64,000 nt of DNA from Acidihalobacter sp. (GCA_027013225.1 JALUXU010000058.1:1-64000); one strand, 5' to 3'; positions 10,679 to 24,402 are shown, numbered from the stretch's first letter. Notes: generated by a model not told the origin, from the letters alone. Translations and numbers: made by a program.

Positions 10679-11682
10679 ACCACCCCCGCGCGCAGCAGAT
10701 CCTGCATGTTCAAGGCGCCTATCACCCGTTTGTTTTCGTCCACCACGGGCAAGGCGGTGATGCGATTGTCTTCCATGAGTTTGACCGCCTCGGCCGCCAG
10801 CATTTCCGGCCGGATTGACCGGCAGTCGGCGGTCATGATTTTGGCTATGGGCACGTTCATGTCAAGGCCCTTGTTCAGTGTGCGGCGTAGATCCCCATCG
10901 GTGAAAACGCCCAGCAGTCGGCGGTCAGAATTGAGCACCGTGGTCATGCCGAGATTCTTGCGGGTGATTTCCAGCAAGGCCTCGCCCAGCGGCGTATCCG
11001 GCGAAACGGCGGGTATGTCCTCATCACGATGCATGATATCCGCTACATGCAGCAGCAAGCGGCGTCCCAAACGCCCTCCGGGATGTGAACGGGCGAAATC
11101 CTCGGCGGTAAACCCCCGGGCTTCGAGCAGGGCAATGGCCAGCGCATCGCCCATCACCAGCGCTGCGGTGGTGCTGGAGGTTGGTGCCAGTCCCAAAGGG
11201 CATGCCTCGCGCGCTACGCTGACGTCGAGATGAACGGTGCCTTCACGGGCGAGGGTGGAATGGGGGTTGCCGGTAAGCGCGATCAGAGGCACTCCCAGGC
11301 GCCGGATGATAGGCAAAATGGTCAGGATCTCATTGGTCTCTCCTGAATTCGACAGCGCCAGAACGACATCGTTCTCGATGATCATGCCGAGATCGCCATG
11401 GCTGGCTTCGCCGGGATGAACGAAAAAGGCCGGACTTCCCGTGCTGGCGAGGGTGGCGGCGATCTTGCCGCCGATGTGGCCCGACTTGCCCATGCCAAGA
11501 ACCACAATCCGGCCGCGACAGGCATGCAGATAGCGGCAGGCGGTCACGAAGGAATCGTCAAGGCGTTCTTTCAATGCGGCCACCGCTTCGGTTTCGGTCG
11601 ACACGACAGCGCGCGCCAGTTCGAGTAGCTGGTGGTCGTTCAGAGGCAGGTCGTCAGAGAGAGAAGTAGATCCAGATTTCAT
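10675..11682 (-). CDS. kdsD: Arabinose-5-phosphate isomerase (SIS + CBS)
   Basis: GMGKSGHIGGKIAATLASTGSPAFFVHPGEASHGDLGMI plus tandem CBS. Confidence 0.96.
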   Translation of the reverse strand: MKSGSTSLSDDLPLNDHQLLELARAVVSTETEAVAALKERLDDSFVTACRYLHACRGRIVVLGMGKSGHIGGKIAATLASTGSPAFFVHPGEASHGDLGMIIENDVVLALSNSGETNEILTILPIIRRLGVPLIALTGNPHSTLAREGTVHLDVSVAREACPLGLAPTSSTTAALVMGDALAIALLEARGFTAEDFARSHPGGRLGRRLLLHVADIMHRDEDIPAVSPDTPLGEALLEITRKNLGMTTVLNSDRRLLGVFTDGDLRRTLNKGLDMNVPIAKIMTADCRSIRPEMLAAEAVKLMEDNRITALPVVDENKRVIGALNMQDLLRAGVV

Positions 11683-12616
11683 AGCCAAGGAATAGCGCAA
11701 GCAGAATGCCGCCCTCTAATCGGTTGATGATACGTTCTTTGCCCCGGAAACTAAAAGCGAACAAGAACAATAATAAGGTCATACCTACCATCAAGGGGAA
11801 ATCGCGGTCGACCACTCCATGAGGCAGGCGGCCGGGTGCAATCAGTCCGGGTAAACCGAGCACGCCCAGAACATTGAAAAGATTGGAGCCGATGACATTG
11901 CCCACAGCGATGTCGGGCTCGCCCTTACGGGCGCTTACGATGGAAGCCGCGAGTTCCGGCAAGCTGGTGCCGAAGGCAACAATGGTCAGGCCGATCACCA
12001 GGTCGCTAACCCCCAGGCGATGCGCGATATCCACCGCACCCCAGACCAGTGCCTTGGAGCCGCCGAGTAACACGATCAGTCCGATAAGGAATGTCCCTGC
12101 CGCCCGTTGTGTGGGCATCGAGGGAGGCAGTTCGAGTTCATTGGCGAGTGGTTCGCGTGTGGCTGCGCGTCTTGCCGTGAATGCCATCCACACCAGAACG
12201 GCGGCCAACGCCAGCAGTAAAAGCACGCCTTCCAGACGTTGCAAGTGTCCATCGGCCAGCAGTAGCCAGGCAAAAAACATGGCAAGAAGCAAAACCGGCA
12301 TCTCTTTTCTCAATAGACGCGAATTTACTCGCAAGGGAACGATCAAGGCGGTCGCACCCAGCACCAGGCCGATATTGGTGATGTTCGAGCCAATGGCGTT
12401 GCCGATACCAAGACCCGCATTGCCTTGCGCTGCGGCCATTCCGGAGACCAGGAGCTCGGGCGCGGAGGTACCCATGCCAACAATGGTCAAGCCGACGATC
12501 AAAGGGGGTACGCCTAGATTGCGGGCAAGTGCTGCAGCGCCCTCCACGAAATGATCAGCGCCCCAGATCAGGAGGAAAAATCCTGCGACGATGGCCAGAG
12601 TCGCGATCAGCATCAA
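11654..12616 (-). CDS. Sodium/calcium exchanger family (YrbG-like)
   Basis: Two GTSAPEL / GTSLPELAAS repeats with GSNITN / GSNLFN. Confidence 0.93.
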   Translation of the reverse strand: MMLIATLAIVAGFFLLIWGADHFVEGAAALARNLGVPPLIVGLTIVGMGTSAPELLVSGMAAAQGNAGLGIGNAIGSNITNIGLVLGATALIVPLRVNSRLLRKEMPVLLLAMFFAWLLLADGHLQRLEGVLLLLALAAVLVWMAFTARRAATREPLANELELPPSMPTQRAAGTFLIGLIVLLGGSKALVWGAVDIAHRLGVSDLVIGLTIVAFGTSLPELAASIVSARKGEPDIAVGNVIGSNLFNVLGVLGLPGLIAPGRLPHGVVDRDFPLMVGMTLLLFLFAFSFRGKERIINRLEGGILLALFLGYEIWIYFSL

Positions 12617-12645
12617 ATATCATCCCAGAGTAGCAAAGGCGGGGA

Positions 12646-13605
12646 TTATACATGCTGACGAGAGGCATCCGATGCGCCGGAAGCGCGCACAGCGGATAGA
12701 CAGGCGGGCAGGTCGAAGCGAGGCTGCCAACCCAGCTCGGAGTGGGCGCGTTGGGTGTCCACGGCCAGCGGATGACGAATGCCCTGGACCCAGCCAGGTT
12801 CGCCGACATCGGGCGTCAATCTCCATAGCAGACGATGCAGAACCGCGGCCGGCGCGAGTGGCAGGGGAATCCGCCATTTTTGGGTATAGCCAAGCATTTC
12901 ATACAGACTCATCGCCGGCTGGGCTGCCAGGTTGAAGGCGCCCGCCGCGCGTTTGCGCAAGGCAAGGACAATCGCGGTGGCGACGTCTTCCTCGAAGACG
13001 CATTGAGTGAGGGCACTGGAAAGCGGATAGAAAGGTTGGCGCAGAATGCGGTTGAGGAGAGGGTGGGCGTGTGGACCGACGATGGCATGCGGCCGCAAAC
13101 GGCTGATGATAATGTCCGGATGCTTGTGTTCAAAAGCATCGAGCATGCGTTCTACGGTCACCTTGTCTTCAGCATAGGCAAACCCCCTCATCGGCCGCAA
13201 AGGGGCGGTTTCGTCCAGCAGGGGCGGGTTGTCGGGCCAGGCGCCATAAACGGCGGCGCTTGACAAGAACACGATCTGACCAACGCCTGCGCTGGCGCAT
13301 GCTGCAAACACATTTTCGCTGCCGGCAACGTTGACGGCGCGTACTTCATTCCGGTCGTGGCGCCTCTTGCCCAGTCCGCCGCCCATCAATACGAACGCCA
13401 TATGGATTAAAGCATCGGTGCCGGCGGGGATGTCATTTGCACCCATCTCGCGTATATCCATGCGCCGATGGGCATAGCGGGGATCGGCATAATCGGCGGA
13501 CTGATGATCGATGCCAAGGATGAACTCGACATCTTGGTTCTGCAAAAGGTGCGGGATCAATACCCGGGCCAGGCGCCCGGCGCTACCGGTGATGACCAGT
13601 CTCAT
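12646..13605 (-). CDS. NAD-dependent epimerase/dehydratase (extended SDR)
   Basis: ITGSAGRLARVL, SSAAVYG...YAEDK. Confidence 0.87.
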   Translation of the reverse strand: MRLVITGSAGRLARVLIPHLLQNQDVEFILGIDHQSADYADPRYAHRRMDIREMGANDIPAGTDALIHMAFVLMGGGLGKRRHDRNEVRAVNVAGSENVFAACASAGVGQIVFLSSAAVYGAWPDNPPLLDETAPLRPMRGFAYAEDKVTVERMLDAFEHKHPDIIISRLRPHAIVGPHAHPLLNRILRQPFYPLSSALTQCVFEEDVATAIVLALRKRAAGAFNLAAQPAMSLYEMLGYTQKWRIPLPLAPAAVLHRLLWRLTPDVGEPGWVQGIRHPLAVDTQRAHSELGWQPRFDLPACLSAVRASGASDASRQHV

Positions 13606-14681
13606 GAGGTGAAATCGGGCATGACCTGTTGGGCGAACAGGCGCATGCCGTCCAGAGTTTGCTCAGGAGGGAGGACGCCAGCGCCAAAGGCGCACAACAC
13701 ATGATCCACTCCGGCTTGTTGAAGCTCACCGATGCGTTTGCGGCAATGCGCCGGATCACCGACGATGGTCATACCTAACGCTTCCAGCGCAGTCAAGCTG
13801 ATAGCCTTGCCAAGCAGGCTTCCGAGTTTTCCAAAGCGGCGGTAATATTCATAACTTTCGTAGAGTCGCTCAAGGATGGGGCGTGTCTGGCCGAGCAAGT
13901 GGCGGTAAAACCACACGAAGCCTTCGCTGGCCTGGCGTCTGGCCATGCGCTGATCGGAATGACAGTGGATGCCCACCGTCATGGCGACTTTGTTGTTTTG
14001 AGACGGTGCCGGCATCGCTGTCCCGTGATGGCGTTGCCAGGCCTGGCGGTAATGGCGGATGTCTTCGCGGACCATGAACCAGGGCTTGAAGGGGCCGACG
14101 AGTACGCCCACGCCTTCTTGCGCAGCCAGATCGAAACTCTCCGGACTGACCGCCGCCGCCCAGATCGGCGGGTGTGGCTGTTGGATGGGGCGCGGCAAAA
14201 CGTTCAGGTCGCTAAAGTCGAAATGCTCGCCATGAAAATCGACGCGCCCACTTTTGAGCGCCTGGCGGATTATCTTCAATGATTCCGCCGTATAGCGGCG
14301 ACTAGCGCCCATGTCTTGGCCGAAGGCAGCGTACTCCTGAGGCGAAAAGCCCCGCCCATAGCCGAATTCGAGGCGGCCATCCGACAAAAGATCCAGGGTG
14401 GCCAATTGCTCGGCGACTTGGATGGGGTGATGATAAGGTAGCGGTATGATGGCGTGCCCCAGACGCAGGCGGCGGGTAAGTCGGCTGGCAGCGGCGAGAA
14501 ACAAGGCCGGCGCGGTGCTGTGCGAGTATTCCGGCATGAAATGATGCTCGACCAGCCAGGCCGTGGAAAAACCCAACGTTTCGGCCGATTGCCATAGCTC
14601 CAGGGTGTCGTTGAACACTTGCTGCTCGCTGCGACCGGCGAACGCGGGGACGGACAATTCGTTGAATAGGTCAAAATGCAT
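13602..14681 (-). CDS. LLM-class flavin-dependent oxidoreductase (luciferase-like)
   Basis: STAWLVEHHF, TRRLRLGHAIIPLPYHHP, LDLLSDGRLEFGYGRGFSPQEYAAFG. Confidence 0.93.
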   Translation of the reverse strand: MHFDLFNELSVPAFAGRSEQQVFNDTLELWQSAETLGFSTAWLVEHHFMPEYSHSTAPALFLAAASRLTRRLRLGHAIIPLPYHHPIQVAEQLATLDLLSDGRLEFGYGRGFSPQEYAAFGQDMGASRRYTAESLKIIRQALKSGRVDFHGEHFDFSDLNVLPRPIQQPHPPIWAAAVSPESFDLAAQEGVGVLVGPFKPWFMVREDIRHYRQAWQRHHGTAMPAPSQNNKVAMTVGIHCHSDQRMARRQASEGFVWFYRHLLGQTRPILERLYESYEYYRRFGKLGSLLGKAISLTALEALGMTIVGDPAHCRKRIGELQQAGVDHVLCAFGAGVLPPEQTLDGMRLFAQQVMPDFTS

Positions 14682-14720
14682 GACGGGCGATTGTACTACG
14701 CCCTGAATGGAGATGAATTC

Positions 14721-15239
14721 ATGGAGCTCGCAATAGGTGTGTTGGACTGGATGTCGCCACTATGGACGCAAACCTACTATCCTCTTGATCTTCCGCCGGA
14801 TTGGCGAGCGGCCTACTACGCAAATGAATACACTTGTGCAGGCACATCTGACTTGTCACTTGAATCCATTCGTCAATGGGGAGAGGATCTACCGGAAAAT
14901 TTCGCCTTATGGTTGTGTCCAAAAAAAGAGATTGAAATGTCCCGCTTGACGGTTTTGCATCGTCTTCTTGGGCGCAAGCTCAAAGGTGTGATTCAACCTT
15001 CATTCACCCCGGCACGCATGGAAAACGGCCTGTTCATTCAACCGCCCTGGTCGCTTGAGGCCGGCATTCCCGCCGCCGTTGGTGTCCTGGATGGCAGACA
15101 TCGACCGGAGAGTGAGACGCGGGCGTATCTCGAAGCGTTTTCCAAAGCGCCCGGCCCTTCGCAGAGGCAATTGCTGATCGAGGGTGATGCAGTGGCTGTT
15201 GAGCGGATCCTTGCCATGAAGCTGGCTTTGGAATTGTGA
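14721..15239 (+). CDS. Uncharacterised protein, possible short/divergent DUF72-like
   Basis: MELAIGVLDWMSPLWTQTYYPLDLPPDWRAAYYANEY resembles a DUF72 N-terminus; Met16 of the 14676 ORF chosen as start. Confidence 0.6.
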   Translation: MELAIGVLDWMSPLWTQTYYPLDLPPDWRAAYYANEYTCAGTSDLSLESIRQWGEDLPENFALWLCPKKEIEMSRLTVLHRLLGRKLKGVIQPSFTPARMENGLFIQPPWSLEAGIPAAVGVLDGRHRPESETRAYLEAFSKAPGPSQRQLLIEGDAVAVERILAMKLALEL

Positions 15240-15286
15240 ACGGTCGAGTTGACAGCGGCCCTGCGTGGTTCAAAACTGCATCCCCT

Positions 15287-16132
15287 ATGAATAGTTCCGA
15301 TAATTCTTCTTCGCAAATCGATGCGGATCAAGACCCGCCTTTGGTGCAAATCGAGGGGCTGACCTTTCGCCGTGGCCAGAAGGTGATTTTCGATGGACTC
15401 GATATCGACATTCCACGCGGCAAGGTGACAGCGATCATGGGGCCCAGTGGCACCGGCAAGACCACTTTGCTCAAACTTATTGGCGCCCAGCTCAGACCCC
15501 AAGCCGGACGCATACGCGTCGATGGCGTGGATATCCATCGCCTGGGGGGGCGGGCGCTGTATCGTATGCGCCGGCGCATGGGAATGTTGTTTCAGAGCAG
15601 CGCCCTGCTGACCGATCTTGATGTCTTCGAGAACGTGGCTTTCCCTTTGCGCGAAAACACCCGCCTGCCTGGAGGTGTATTGCGGACCCTGATTCTTATG
15701 AAGCTGCAGGCCGTCGGCCTGCGCGGGGCGCGCCGATTGACGAGTAGTGAACTTTCTGGCGGCATGGCGCGGCGGGTTGCGCTGGCCCGCGCGATTGCTC
15801 TCGATCCGATGATGATCATGTATGACGAACCATTTACCGGCCTTGACCCCATCACGCTGGGCGCGATCGTTGCGTTGATCAAGCGGCTCAATGACGGCAT
15901 GGGCTTGACCACTGTCATCGTCTCGCATGATGTTCCGGAAACCCTAGGGATCGCCGATCTGGTCTATGTGATCTCGCAAGGCAAGGTGGTGGCTCGAGGG
16001 TCTCCTGAGACCTTACAGCAGACCGATTCCCCCTGGGTGCGTCAGTTCATGCGGGGGGAGGCGGACGGGCCAGTTCCGTTTCATTATCCGGCGCCTCCTT
16101 ATCTGGAGGATCTGATGGGAGATGCGCCGTGA
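15287..16132 (+). CDS. mlaF: Phospholipid ABC transporter ATPase MlaF
   Basis: [43 protein letters not shown]; start Met18 of the ORF. Confidence 0.95.
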   Translation: MNSSDNSSSQIDADQDPPLVQIEGLTFRRGQKVIFDGLDIDIPRGKVTAIMGPSGTGKTTLLKLIGAQLRPQAGRIRVDGVDIHRLGGRALYRMRRRMGMLFQSSALLTDLDVFENVAFPLRENTRLPGGVLRTLILMKLQAVGLRGARRLTSSELSGGMARRVALARAIALDPMMIMYDEPFTGLDPITLGAIVALIKRLNDGMGLTTVIVSHDVPETLGIADLVYVISQGKVVARGSPETLQQTDSPWVRQFMRGEADGPVPFHYPAPPYLEDLMGDAP

Positions 16133-16911
16133 GCCTACTGGATGGATTACAGTCATTGGGGCATGGGACACTGTCCATGTTGGCGCGCATGGGCCGCGCG
16201 GGCCTGTTCCTCGGCAGACTCATGCCTTCACTGGACATGTCTTTGCGCCGCCCAGGTCTAGTAGTGCGGGAACTCTATGCGTCCGGCGTATTGTCATTTG
16301 TGATCGTGGCGGTTTCCGGTTTGTTCGTTGGCATGGTGCTTGGCCTGCAGGGGTATATCACCTTGAGCAAGTTCAACGCGGTCAATTCACTGGGCGTGGT
16401 CGTTGCGTTGTCACTGGTTCGGGAACTGGGGCCGGTGTTGACAGCGCTGTTGTTCGCGGGACGCGCTGGCTCCGCGCTGACGGCGGAAATCGGATTGATG
16501 AAATCGACCGAGCAGCTTTCCGCGATGGAAATGATGGCGGTCGACCCTTTTCGCCGTATCATCGGCCCGCGTTTTTTGGCGGCGTTCATCGCTGTTCCCT
16601 TGCTGACGCTGATCTTCGATGCCGTGGGCGTATTCGGAGGCTATCTGGTGGGGGTCGCGATGTTGGGCGTCGATAATGGATTGTTCTGGTCCGCCATGCA
16701 TGGCGCCGTGAGTTTCCGGGCGGATGTGCTCAGCGGCCTTCTCAAAAGCGTCGTGTTCGGCTTTGTGGGGGCGTGGATTGCCGTGTTCAATGGATATGAT
16801 GCCGTGCCCAATGCCTCCGGGGTGAGTCGCGCGACGACTCGGACAGTGGTTAATGCATCCCTGGCGGTCTTGGGCCTGGATTTTCTGCTTACCGCCTGGT
16901 TGTTCAGCTGA
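16129..16911 (+). CDS. mlaE: Phospholipid ABC transporter permease MlaE
   Basis: [30 protein letters not shown]. Confidence 0.97.
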   Translation: MSLLDGLQSLGHGTLSMLARMGRAGLFLGRLMPSLDMSLRRPGLVVRELYASGVLSFVIVAVSGLFVGMVLGLQGYITLSKFNAVNSLGVVVALSLVRELGPVLTALLFAGRAGSALTAEIGLMKSTEQLSAMEMMAVDPFRRIIGPRFLAAFIAVPLLTLIFDAVGVFGGYLVGVAMLGVDNGLFWSAMHGAVSFRADVLSGLLKSVVFGFVGAWIAVFNGYDAVPNASGVSRATTRTVVNASLAVLGLDFLLTAWLFS

Positions 16912-16966
16912 TGTTCATGGAAAAAGAGGACAATACGATAGGCTCCGGAGCCGAGGAAGGAAGTGA

Positions 16967-17428
16967 ATGAATTCCAGAACTGTAGAAATCATGGTCGGTT
17001 TGTTCGTAGTCGCCGCATTGGCCGCGGCGCTGGCTCTGGCGCTCAAGGTGAGCAACTTGACCGGTCTCGAAGGCGGAAGCGGTTATAAAGTTTATGCCTA
17101 TTTCAATGATATCGGCGGTTTGAAGGTGGGCGCTCCGGTAACGGCAGCCGGAGTCACCGTGGGACGCGTGATCGCCATAGATTACGATCCGAAAAATTAC
17201 GAAGCGAAAGTCACCTTGCTGATCCGCTCGAAATACAATGATTTTCCGGTGGATACTTCCGCCAGTATCTATACCGCTGGCTTGTTGGGCGAGCAATATA
17301 TCGCCTTGTCGCCGGGCGCATCCATGCAAAATCTAAAAAATGGAGATCAAATTCGCTATACCCAATCGGCATTGGTTCTGGAACAGATCATTGGCAAGTT
17401 TTTGACCAATTTTGCGTCCAAGCCATGA
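16967..17428 (+). CDS. mlaD: MlaD substrate-binding MCE-domain protein
   Basis: VGLFVVAALAAALALALKVSN, FNDIGGLKVGAPVTAAGVTVGRV. Confidence 0.97.
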   Translation: MNSRTVEIMVGLFVVAALAAALALALKVSNLTGLEGGSGYKVYAYFNDIGGLKVGAPVTAAGVTVGRVIAIDYDPKNYEAKVTLLIRSKYNDFPVDTSASIYTAGLLGEQYIALSPGASMQNLKNGDQIRYTQSALVLEQIIGKFLTNFASKP

Positions 17429-17457
17429 CTTGAGGGCTGCCACAAAGAGGACTTGTT

Positions 17458-18120
17458 ATGAATAAGAAAATGGTTTTGAAATCCTGGCTGACTATGATTG
17501 GCCTTTTTTCGGTGCTCCTTCTGCCGACGGCAAGCCGGGCGGCGTCCCCAACCGCGAATGTTACGACACCTCCCCAGGAAGTGGTGCAACAGGCAGCCGA
17601 TGAGCTGCTCGCGGCTTTGCAAAAAACCTCCAAGGCCGAATTGGCCAAACCGGCGGTTATCTCTGCGCTCATAGATAAATACATTCTTCCGATCGTAGAC
17701 ATAAAGACCATGTCTATGTTGGTGCTGGGACACTACTGGCGTACGGCCACGCCACAACAGCGTGAGAAATTCGTTTCCGAGTTTAAACAACTGATGATCC
17801 GCACTTATGGAAAAACCCTGACGCTCTATCCAGACGCAACGATTCGCTTCCAGCCCAACCGGAATACCTTGAACAAGCCGTTCGCCAGCGTTTATTCCAG
17901 AGTGTTTCCACCCGGGCATCAACCAGTGACTGTGATCTACAAGTTGTATCTGACCGGCGATCATTGGAAGGTGTATGACGTAGTCATTGACGGTATCAGT
18001 TTGGTGCAGAGCTATCGCAGCACCTTTTCCGCCTCGATTCAGCAACAAGGGCTGCAGGCTCTGATTGATCGGCTTGCGAAGCAAAACCACGCTGTTTCTC
18101 AAGCTCAAAAGTCCAGATGA
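17458..18120 (+). CDS. mlaC: Periplasmic phospholipid-binding protein MlaC
   Basis: VLGHYWRTATPQQREKFVSEFKQLMIRTYGKTL. Confidence 0.96.
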   Translation: MNKKMVLKSWLTMIGLFSVLLLPTASRAASPTANVTTPPQEVVQQAADELLAALQKTSKAELAKPAVISALIDKYILPIVDIKTMSMLVLGHYWRTATPQQREKFVSEFKQLMIRTYGKTLTLYPDATIRFQPNRNTLNKPFASVYSRVFPPGHQPVTVIYKLYLTGDHWKVYDVVIDGISLVQSYRSTFSASIQQQGLQALIDRLAKQNHAVSQAQKSR

Positions 18121-18419
18121 AGGCGGATCTCAGGAGGCTGGCCGAAGGGCGTTATTCGCTCGAGGGGGAGGTTACTGTGGATACAGTGCCTGACCTTTGG
18201 CCACTGATCCAACAGGCGGCGGCCCAGCCTGGCGTGGCCTGCCTCAGCTGCAAGGGCGTGACCCAGGCAGACAGCGCCGCGGTCGCCGTTATCATCGAAT
18301 GGATGCGCCTGCTGCATCGGCGGGGCGGCACTTTGATGGTTGAGGATTTGCCGATGGAGATGCAGATGATTATAGAGATCAGCGATCTTGAGGATGTGTT
18401 TCATATCGAGGTGGCATGA
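18117..18419 (+). CDS. mlaB: STAS-domain protein MlaB
   Basis: VDTVPDLWPLIQQ...CKGVTQADSAAVAVIIEW; synteny. Confidence 0.9.
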   Translation: MKADLRRLAEGRYSLEGEVTVDTVPDLWPLIQQAAAQPGVACLSCKGVTQADSAAVAVIIEWMRLLHRRGGTLMVEDLPMEMQMIIEISDLEDVFHIEVA

Positions 18420-18454
18420 TGCGGACAAGGAAGTTTATTGTTTTTCTCGATCGC

Positions 18455-20584
<2,130 letters not shown>

Positions 20585-20904
20585 AGCGCAGCTGCAAGGT
20601 AAATGAGATCCACCTCAATCCCCCTGCGCCTTGCCATGATTCCCAAAATCCTGGGGGCGACTGGGTTCATGTTATTATTACCAGTCCGAACTGCTTTGCG
20701 GTTCAATGGTGAGAACATGCCCTGGCGCGATTGCAAGAAGGTGAATATGGATCGTGAAAAGTGCCTTTTATAGATTTGTTTGCTTGAGTGCGCCGCCAGG
20801 AGTTGGCTATATCGTGCCCGATCTCACCTTTTACGCCACTACGATTCATTTTTATAAGCTGCAGCCCGGCGGCCGCCGCGATCCCTCGAGTACATTAGCC
20901 TGAC

Positions 20905-22038
20905 ATGATGCCCTATCAGACAGAAGACATCCGCATCCAGTCCATTCGTGAAGTCAGCACACCTGCCACCGTACGGGAGGAGCTGCCGCTGACTGAGAAG
21001 GTTGCGAAACTGGTGTATGAGACTCGGCAAGCCGTACATGAAGTGCTCACCGGAAAGAGTGACCGTCTGGTGGTTATTGCCGGCCCATGCTCGATTCACG
21101 ATACCAGCGCAGCCATGGACTATGCGCAGCACATTCGCCGCTTGCGGGAGCAATTGGGCAATGAACTCATACTGATCATGCGGGTGTATTTTGAAAAGCC
21201 GCGCACAACAGTCGGGTGGAAGGGATTAATCAATGATCCGGAGCTGGATGAGAGCTTTCAGATCGACAAGGGTTTGCGGATTGCACGGCGCTTATTGCTC
21301 GATCTGGCCGAGATCGGCGTACCGGCCGCTACCGAATATCTCGATATCATCAGCCCGCAATACATCTCCGATCTGGTCAGTTGGGGCGCTATTGGCGCGC
21401 GCACGACTGAAAGTCAGGTGCATAGGGAACTGGCCTCGGGTTTATCCTGTCCGGTAGGTTTCAAGAACGGCACCGATGGCAGCATTCAGATCGCTATCGA
21501 TGCCATACGTTCGGCGGCCCGGCCGCATCATTTTCTCTCCCTTACCAAGCAGGGGAGGTCGGCCATTTATATAACAACTGGCAATCCCGATTGTCATATC
21601 ATTCTGCGGGGCGGCAAGAGTGGCCCCAATTTCGATGCCACTAGCGTGCGGCAGGCCGTAGAAGGCTTGCAAAAAGCGGGTTTGCCACCCCGATTGATGA
21701 TCGATTGCAGCCATGCGAACAGCCGCAAGCAACCTGAGCGACAGATTCTGGTCGCGCATGAGGTGGCTGCGCAGATTGCCGGAGGTTCTGATGCGATCAT
21801 GGGCGTCATGTTGGAAAGCCATCTCGTTGCAGGGCGGCAGGACGTCGAACCGGGCAAACCGCTGACCTATGGCCAGAGCATTACGGATGCCTGCATCGGC
21901 TGGGGTGATACCGAGGGATTGCTGGTCGATCTCGCTTATGCCGTGCGTCAGCGCAGGATGGCTCAAGAAGGGCGTTCTCAGGAGGCAAGCGAAATTATTG
22001 CAACGCACAAGGATATGCAAAATGCCGGACATTCATAG
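20905..22038 (+). CDS. 3-deoxy-7-phosphoheptulonate (DAHP) synthase, AroG/F/H type
   Basis: [49 protein letters not shown]. Confidence 0.96.
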   Translation: MMPYQTEDIRIQSIREVSTPATVREELPLTEKVAKLVYETRQAVHEVLTGKSDRLVVIAGPCSIHDTSAAMDYAQHIRRLREQLGNELILIMRVYFEKPRTTVGWKGLINDPELDESFQIDKGLRIARRLLLDLAEIGVPAATEYLDIISPQYISDLVSWGAIGARTTESQVHRELASGLSCPVGFKNGTDGSIQIAIDAIRSAARPHHFLSLTKQGRSAIYITTGNPDCHIILRGGKSGPNFDATSVRQAVEGLQKAGLPPRLMIDCSHANSRKQPERQILVAHEVAAQIAGGSDAIMGVMLESHLVAGRQDVEPGKPLTYGQSITDACIGWGDTEGLLVDLAYAVRQRRMAQEGRSQEASEIIATHKDMQNAGHS

Positions 22039-23326
22039 ACTCGATAGCCGTGACGCCGATTTCGGTGCCCGTCTCGATGCACTTTTGGCTTGGGAAAGCG
22101 TGGCCGATGAGGCCGTCTCACGCTCTGTGAAAGAAATTCTTGCGGCTGTGCGGCGTGATGGCGACGCGGCAGTGCTTGAATATACTCAACGTTTCGATCG
22201 TCTTGAACTAGCCGCCGCCAGTGACCTCGAAATTCCTCTGCAACGTCTGCAACAGGCGCTGAATGCCATTCCATCTGAACAAAGAAAAGCCCTTGAGTTT
22301 TCAGCAGAAAGGATTGAGCACTATGCGCAAAGTCAAAAGCTTGAGTCGTGGAGCTATACGGAAAACGACGGAACCGTGCTCGGCCAGCAAGTGAGCCCCC
22401 TCGATCGGGTGGGTTTATATGTTCCGGGCGGTAAGGCGGCCTATCCTTCCTCCGTTTTGATGAACGCCATACCCGCCAAGGTTGCCGGAGTAGGCGAATT
22501 GATCATGGTGGTTCCCACGCCCGGTGGGGAAGTCAACGATTTGGTATTGGCGGCCGCCGCTGTGGTTGGAGTCGATCGCGTCTTCCGGGTAGGTGGCGCC
22601 CAGGCCGTAGCTGCCTTGGCTTATGGCACGCAAACCATCCCGGCGGTCGATAAAATCGTCGGGCCTGGCAATATTTATGTGGCGGCCGCGAAACGGGAGG
22701 TTTTCGGCACGGTCGGCATTGATATGATCGCTGGGCCCTCCGAGATCCTGGTGATTTGCGACGGGAAGACCGATCCACGATGGATCGCCGCTGACCTGTT
22801 TTCTCAGGCCGAACATGACGAGGATGCTCAGGCAATACTTCTTTGCCCAGATGCTAACTATATCGAGCAAGTCGCCGCAGCGATGGATGTTTTGCTGGCG
22901 CAAATGCCACGGGCGGAAATCATTCGTACATCCTTGCGGACCCGCGGTGCCTTGATCAAGGTCAGAGACTTGGACGAGGCTGTGAAGCTGGCCAACCATA
23001 TTGCCCCTGAGCATCTCGAATTGTCCGTGGCCGATCCCGAAGCGATGGCCAAAAAAATCCATCACGCCGGGGCGATCTTTCTGGGGCGCTACACCGCCGA
23101 GGCATTGGGCGATTATTGTGCCGGGCCCAATCACGTTCTGCCCACTTCGCGCACTGCCCGCTTCGCCTCGCCGCTGGGTGTATATGATTTCCAAAAACGC
23201 GCCAGTTTGATCCACTGTTCCCCGGAGGGCGCGCGCACGCTGGGCGGAACGGCTTTCGTCCTGGCCAAGGGGGAAGGGCTTGAAGCGCATGCCCTTTCCG
23301 CTCATTACCGGATCGCCGAAGAATGA
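22022..23326 (+). CDS. hisD: Histidinol dehydrogenase
   Basis: [43 protein letters not shown]; start Met52 of the ORF, overlapping DAHP synthase by 17 nt. Confidence 0.97.
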   Translation: MPDIHRLDSRDADFGARLDALLAWESVADEAVSRSVKEILAAVRRDGDAAVLEYTQRFDRLELAAASDLEIPLQRLQQALNAIPSEQRKALEFSAERIEHYAQSQKLESWSYTENDGTVLGQQVSPLDRVGLYVPGGKAAYPSSVLMNAIPAKVAGVGELIMVVPTPGGEVNDLVLAAAAVVGVDRVFRVGGAQAVAALAYGTQTIPAVDKIVGPGNIYVAAAKREVFGTVGIDMIAGPSEILVICDGKTDPRWIAADLFSQAEHDEDAQAILLCPDANYIEQVAAAMDVLLAQMPRAEIIRTSLRTRGALIKVRDLDEAVKLANHIAPEHLELSVADPEAMAKKIHHAGAIFLGRYTAEALGDYCAGPNHVLPTSRTARFASPLGVYDFQKRASLIHCSPEGARTLGGTAFVLAKGEGLEAHALSAHYRIAEE

Positions 23327-24402
23327 GCCGCTTCTGGAGCCCGATGGTTTCTGCCCTGACGCCTTATGTGCCAGGCGAGCAACCGCAGACGCTCGATGTG
23401 GTAAAGCTCAACACCAATGAAAACCCATTTGGTCCTTCAAAGCGCGCATTGGAAGCCATGCGATCTGCCGCGAGTGATTCTTTGCGGCTTTACCCTGATC
23501 CGAACGCGCGCCAGATCAGAGAAGCGGCCGCGCATGCCTGGAATCTTCTCCCTGAGCAAGTTTTTGTCGGAAATGGCTCCGATGAGGTATTGGCGCATGC
23601 TTTCTTTGCGTTTTTTCAGCACGATCTGCCCATTTTGCTCCCTGACATCACCTACAGTTTCTATCCTGTTTATTGCAAACTGTATGGCATTGCCTGGCGG
23701 ACTATTCCTCTGGATAATCACCTCAGTATCCCCGTTGAAGATTTCACTGGACCGAACGGCGGCATTGTCCTAGCCAATCCCAATGCGCCTACAGGCCGGG
23801 CCCTCAGCCTCGAACAAATTGAATGTTTGCTTCAGAAAAACTCCGATTCTGTAGTGATGATCGATGAAGCCTACGTCGATTTCGGAGCCGATTCGGCCAC
23901 CGCCTTGATCGCTCGTTTTCCCAATTTGCTGATCATACGGACTTTATCGAAATCCTATGCCCTGGCGGGCTTGCGTGTAGGATTCGCGCTTGGCAACGCC
24001 GCTCTTATCGAAGGGCTGGAGCGGGTGAAGAACAGCTTCAATTCCTACCCCTTGGACAGACTAGCCATCGCCGGCGCCACCGCCGCCTTGAAAGACCAAC
24101 ATTGGTTCGAAGAAAACCGTTCGCGGGTGATTGCCCTTCGCGAGGAGTTGAGCACGGGGCTCATGCAACGAAGATTCGAGGTTTTGCCTTCTGCCGCGAA
24201 TTTCGTGTTTGCACGTCACCCAGAGATAGAGGCCGCGCAAATGGCTTCCGGTTTGCGTGAGCGAGGGGTGTTGGTGCGGCACTTCAATGCGAACCGGATC
24301 GATCAATTCCTGCGCATCAGCGTGGGAACCGAAAAACAGCAGGCCCGTTTTTTCGCCATGCTCGACAAAGAGCTTGAGCGGATAGATAAAAAAACCGCCT
24401 GA
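23323..24402 (+). CDS. hisC: Histidinol-phosphate aminotransferase
   Basis: [33 protein letters not shown]-Lys motif. Confidence 0.97.
   Translation: MSRFWSPMVSALTPYVPGEQPQTLDVVKLNTNENPFGPSKRALEAMRSAASDSLRLYPDPNARQIREAAAHAWNLLPEQVFVGNGSDEVLAHAFFAFFQHDLPILLPDITYSFYPVYCKLYGIAWRTIPLDNHLSIPVEDFTGPNGGIVLANPNAPTGRALSLEQIECLLQKNSDSVVMIDEAYVDFGADSATALIARFPNLLIIRTLSKSYALAGLRVGFALGNAALIEGLERVKNSFNSYPLDRLAIAGATAALKDQHWFEENRSRVIALREELSTGLMQRRFEVLPSAANFVFARHPEIEAAQMASGLRERGVLVRHFNANRIDQFLRISVGTEKQQARFFAMLDKELERIDKKTA

Noticed and set aside
15038-15928. 296-aa minus-strand ORF antisense to mlaF
   Set aside because: Antisense to a certain mlaF; no family similarity
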